From contig CALHQN010000090.1 of NCBI GenBank assembly GCA_938036585.1, positions 1 to 6,755 of the forward strand: DNA of 6,755 bases. The letters run 5' to 3'. Source of the stretch: an uncultured Campylobacter sp. (GTDB lineage: Bacteria; Campylobacterota; Campylobacteria; Campylobacterales; Campylobacteraceae). Below, piece after piece: positions 6,082 through 6,755 of the stretch (the stretch's first letter is position 1; each line of letters opens with the position of its first letter). A program made the translations under genes and the position numbers. The notes beneath the pieces were generated by a model. It was not told the DNA's origin, ran no database searches, and saw only the letters and a program-made list of their open reading frames with translations.

Positions 6082-6282
6082 GAGGGTTGCTTAGCGTAAA
6101 ATTCCGCGCGCATACGGCAAGACAACCTCGCTACGCATGCTTGCGATTTAGAGTCGGCTTGTACTTGGTTTGCTTGGTAAAAATTCTGCACTCGTGGGTT
6201 TTAAAATTTAGCGCTAAAATTTTGCGGCTGTAAATTTTTAGAATTCTTCCAAGGTTTTAAAGCGTTAAATTTTTATGATTGT

Positions 6283-6326
6283 AAATTTAGCCGCAGACGC
6301 GGAATTTTGCCTTTATAAAATTTCGC
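6283..6326. repeat. Two overlapping, mutually exclusive hairpins
   Basis: The first pairs CCGC (6291-6294) with GCGG (6299-6302) around AGAC, extended by AAATTT and AATTTT past a small bulge. The second uses the same GCGG in a ten-base stem, GCGGAATTTT (6299-6308) with AAAATTTCGC (6317-6326), with one G-U pair and an eight-base loop. Only one can form at a time. The shared arm carries the GGAATTTTGCC word also present at 4994. Confidence 0.5.
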
Positions 6327-6504
6327 GGCGGAAGTAGCAATTAAGATAACGCTGAATTTAGATACATCAATCCAAGCTACAAAGGCGCTGTGTTTTTACC
6401 AAAATCTCGCCTTCGCTATATAATTTTAAGATTTCAATTGCGAAGCGGTTTTTGAGCGATCTAAACGCGGGCATAAATCCCAGAGCTCGCCTCGCTGCAT
6501 TTTT

Positions 6505-6538
6505 GCGGATTTGCTTGCAATTTAAGAAGAAAATCCGC
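6505..6538 (-). terminator. Hairpin after purB, possible terminator
   Basis: GCGGATTT and AAATCCGC are perfect eight-base arms around an 18-base loop, starting eight bases after the purB stop. On the minus strand the stem is followed by an A-run rather than T's, so it does not fit a standard intrinsic terminator. Position is the main support. Confidence 0.35.
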
Positions 6539-6546
6539 CGCGTTTG

Positions 6547-6755
6547 CTACTTTCCAAAAACTCTTTTAAATATCCCGTCCACGTGCCTGGCGTAATACGC
6601 ATAATCAAAGCACTCTTTTATTTCGGCTTCGCCCAGGCTTGCGCGTAGCTTCTCGTCGGCGAGCAAATTTTGCAAAAACAGGCTCTCGCCGTTTTCGTTT
6701 ATCGCCTTTTTGCCCTCTTGCAGATCCGCCCAGACTTTCATCGCGTTGCGCTGCA
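6547..6755 (-). CDS. purB: Adenylosuccinate lyase, C-terminal fragment
   Basis: The last 68 codons of a gene that continues beyond the right edge. The first visible residues are QRNAMKVWADL, followed by GESLFLQNLLAD and the end ECFDYAYYARHVDGIFKRVFGK. This matches the all-helical C-terminal domain of Campylobacter PurB as I remember it, where a QRNAMK(V/A)W stretch precedes the last helices. The ATG at 6741 is an internal Met, because the frame runs open upstream through CAG, CGC, AAC and GCG. PurB is a cytoplasmic enzyme of the fumarase/aspartase superfamily. It releases fumarate from SAICAR and from adenylosuccinate in purine synthesis. The catalytic loops lie in the part not seen here. The stop is TAG at 6549-6547. 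It converges with the barrel gene across the repeat-rich gap. Confidence 0.85.
   Translation of the reverse strand, partial: QRNAMKVWADLQEGKKAINENGESLFLQNLLADEKLRASLGEAEIKECFDYAYYARHVDGIFKRVFGK

Larger units (their letters stand above)
5829..6546. other. Gene-free, repeat-rich intergenic region, 718 bases
   Basis: Both strands are broken by stops and I see no RNA gene. The longest starts give only a handful of codons. The region lies between the converging ends of the barrel gene and purB, so no promoter is required for either. It contains a hairpin directly after each gene and several inverted repeats (6058-6081, 6207-6218, 6283-6308, 6299-6326). It also has three variants of a module that begins GCGGCT and ends AATTT, two direct (6030-6043, 6224-6237) and one inverted (6283-6294). 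It may be a decayed locus or a cluster of intergenic repeats. I cannot recognise any remnant protein. Confidence 0.75.

Noticed and set aside
6739..6741. ATG at 6741 as the start of a 64-residue small protein
   Set aside because: The frame is open upstream to the window edge and the extra residues (QRNA) continue the PurB match, so this Met is internal.
1..6755. CRISPR array, insertion sequence, prophage, tRNA or defence genes
   Set aside because: No regularly spaced direct repeats, transposase or phage motifs, or tRNA-like cloverleaf were seen; the genes are ordinary transport, surface and metabolic genes.

Overview
The window looks like ordinary chromosomal DNA of a Campylobacter species (Campylobacterota). 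The main evidence is a substrate-binding lipoprotein that closely matches Campylobacter CjaA as I remember it, plus a PurB C-terminus of Campylobacter type. Intergenic DNA is rich in AAATTTTAAA-like words, and promoters show a TATAAT -10 box without a recognisable -35 box. The coding regions are clearly more G+C-rich than C. jejuni. That suggests one of the higher-GC, often oral species (C. gracilis, C. rectus, C. showae or similar); the species is inference.

Layout from left to right: (1) positions 1-124, minus strand, the first 41 codons of a gene I do not recognise. (2) Positions 180-3110, minus strand, a compact four-gene polar amino-acid ABC transporter operon transcribed right to left: permease, permease, ATPase, CjaA-type cysteine-binding lipoprotein. 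Its own -10 box lies at 3137-3142. (3) Positions 3274-4746, minus strand, a DASS/SLC13-family sodium-coupled carboxylate (or sulfate) transporter, ending in a clear hairpin terminator at 3233-3258 that separates it from the ABC operon. (4) Positions 4747-5180, a 434-base divergent intergenic region with back-to-back promoters, an operator-like dyad and a long inverted repeat. (5) Positions 5196-5828, plus strand, a small outer-membrane beta-barrel protein with signal peptide and C-terminal Phe. (6) Positions 5829-6546, 718 bases without a gene but full of inverted repeats, some sharing sequence with the repeat upstream of the barrel gene. (7) Positions 6547-6755, minus strand, the last 68 codons of purB (adenylosuccinate lyase).

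Functionally this is a nutrient-uptake locus. A cysteine/polar amino-acid importer sits beside a probable C4-dicarboxylate transporter, which fits an organism feeding on amino acids and organic acids. A small surface barrel faces away from them. I see no phage, insertion sequence, CRISPR array, toxin-antitoxin pair, tRNA or rRNA. I did not find a novel system. The best leads are the repeat family in the two intergenic regions around the barrel gene and the complete operon context of CjaA.
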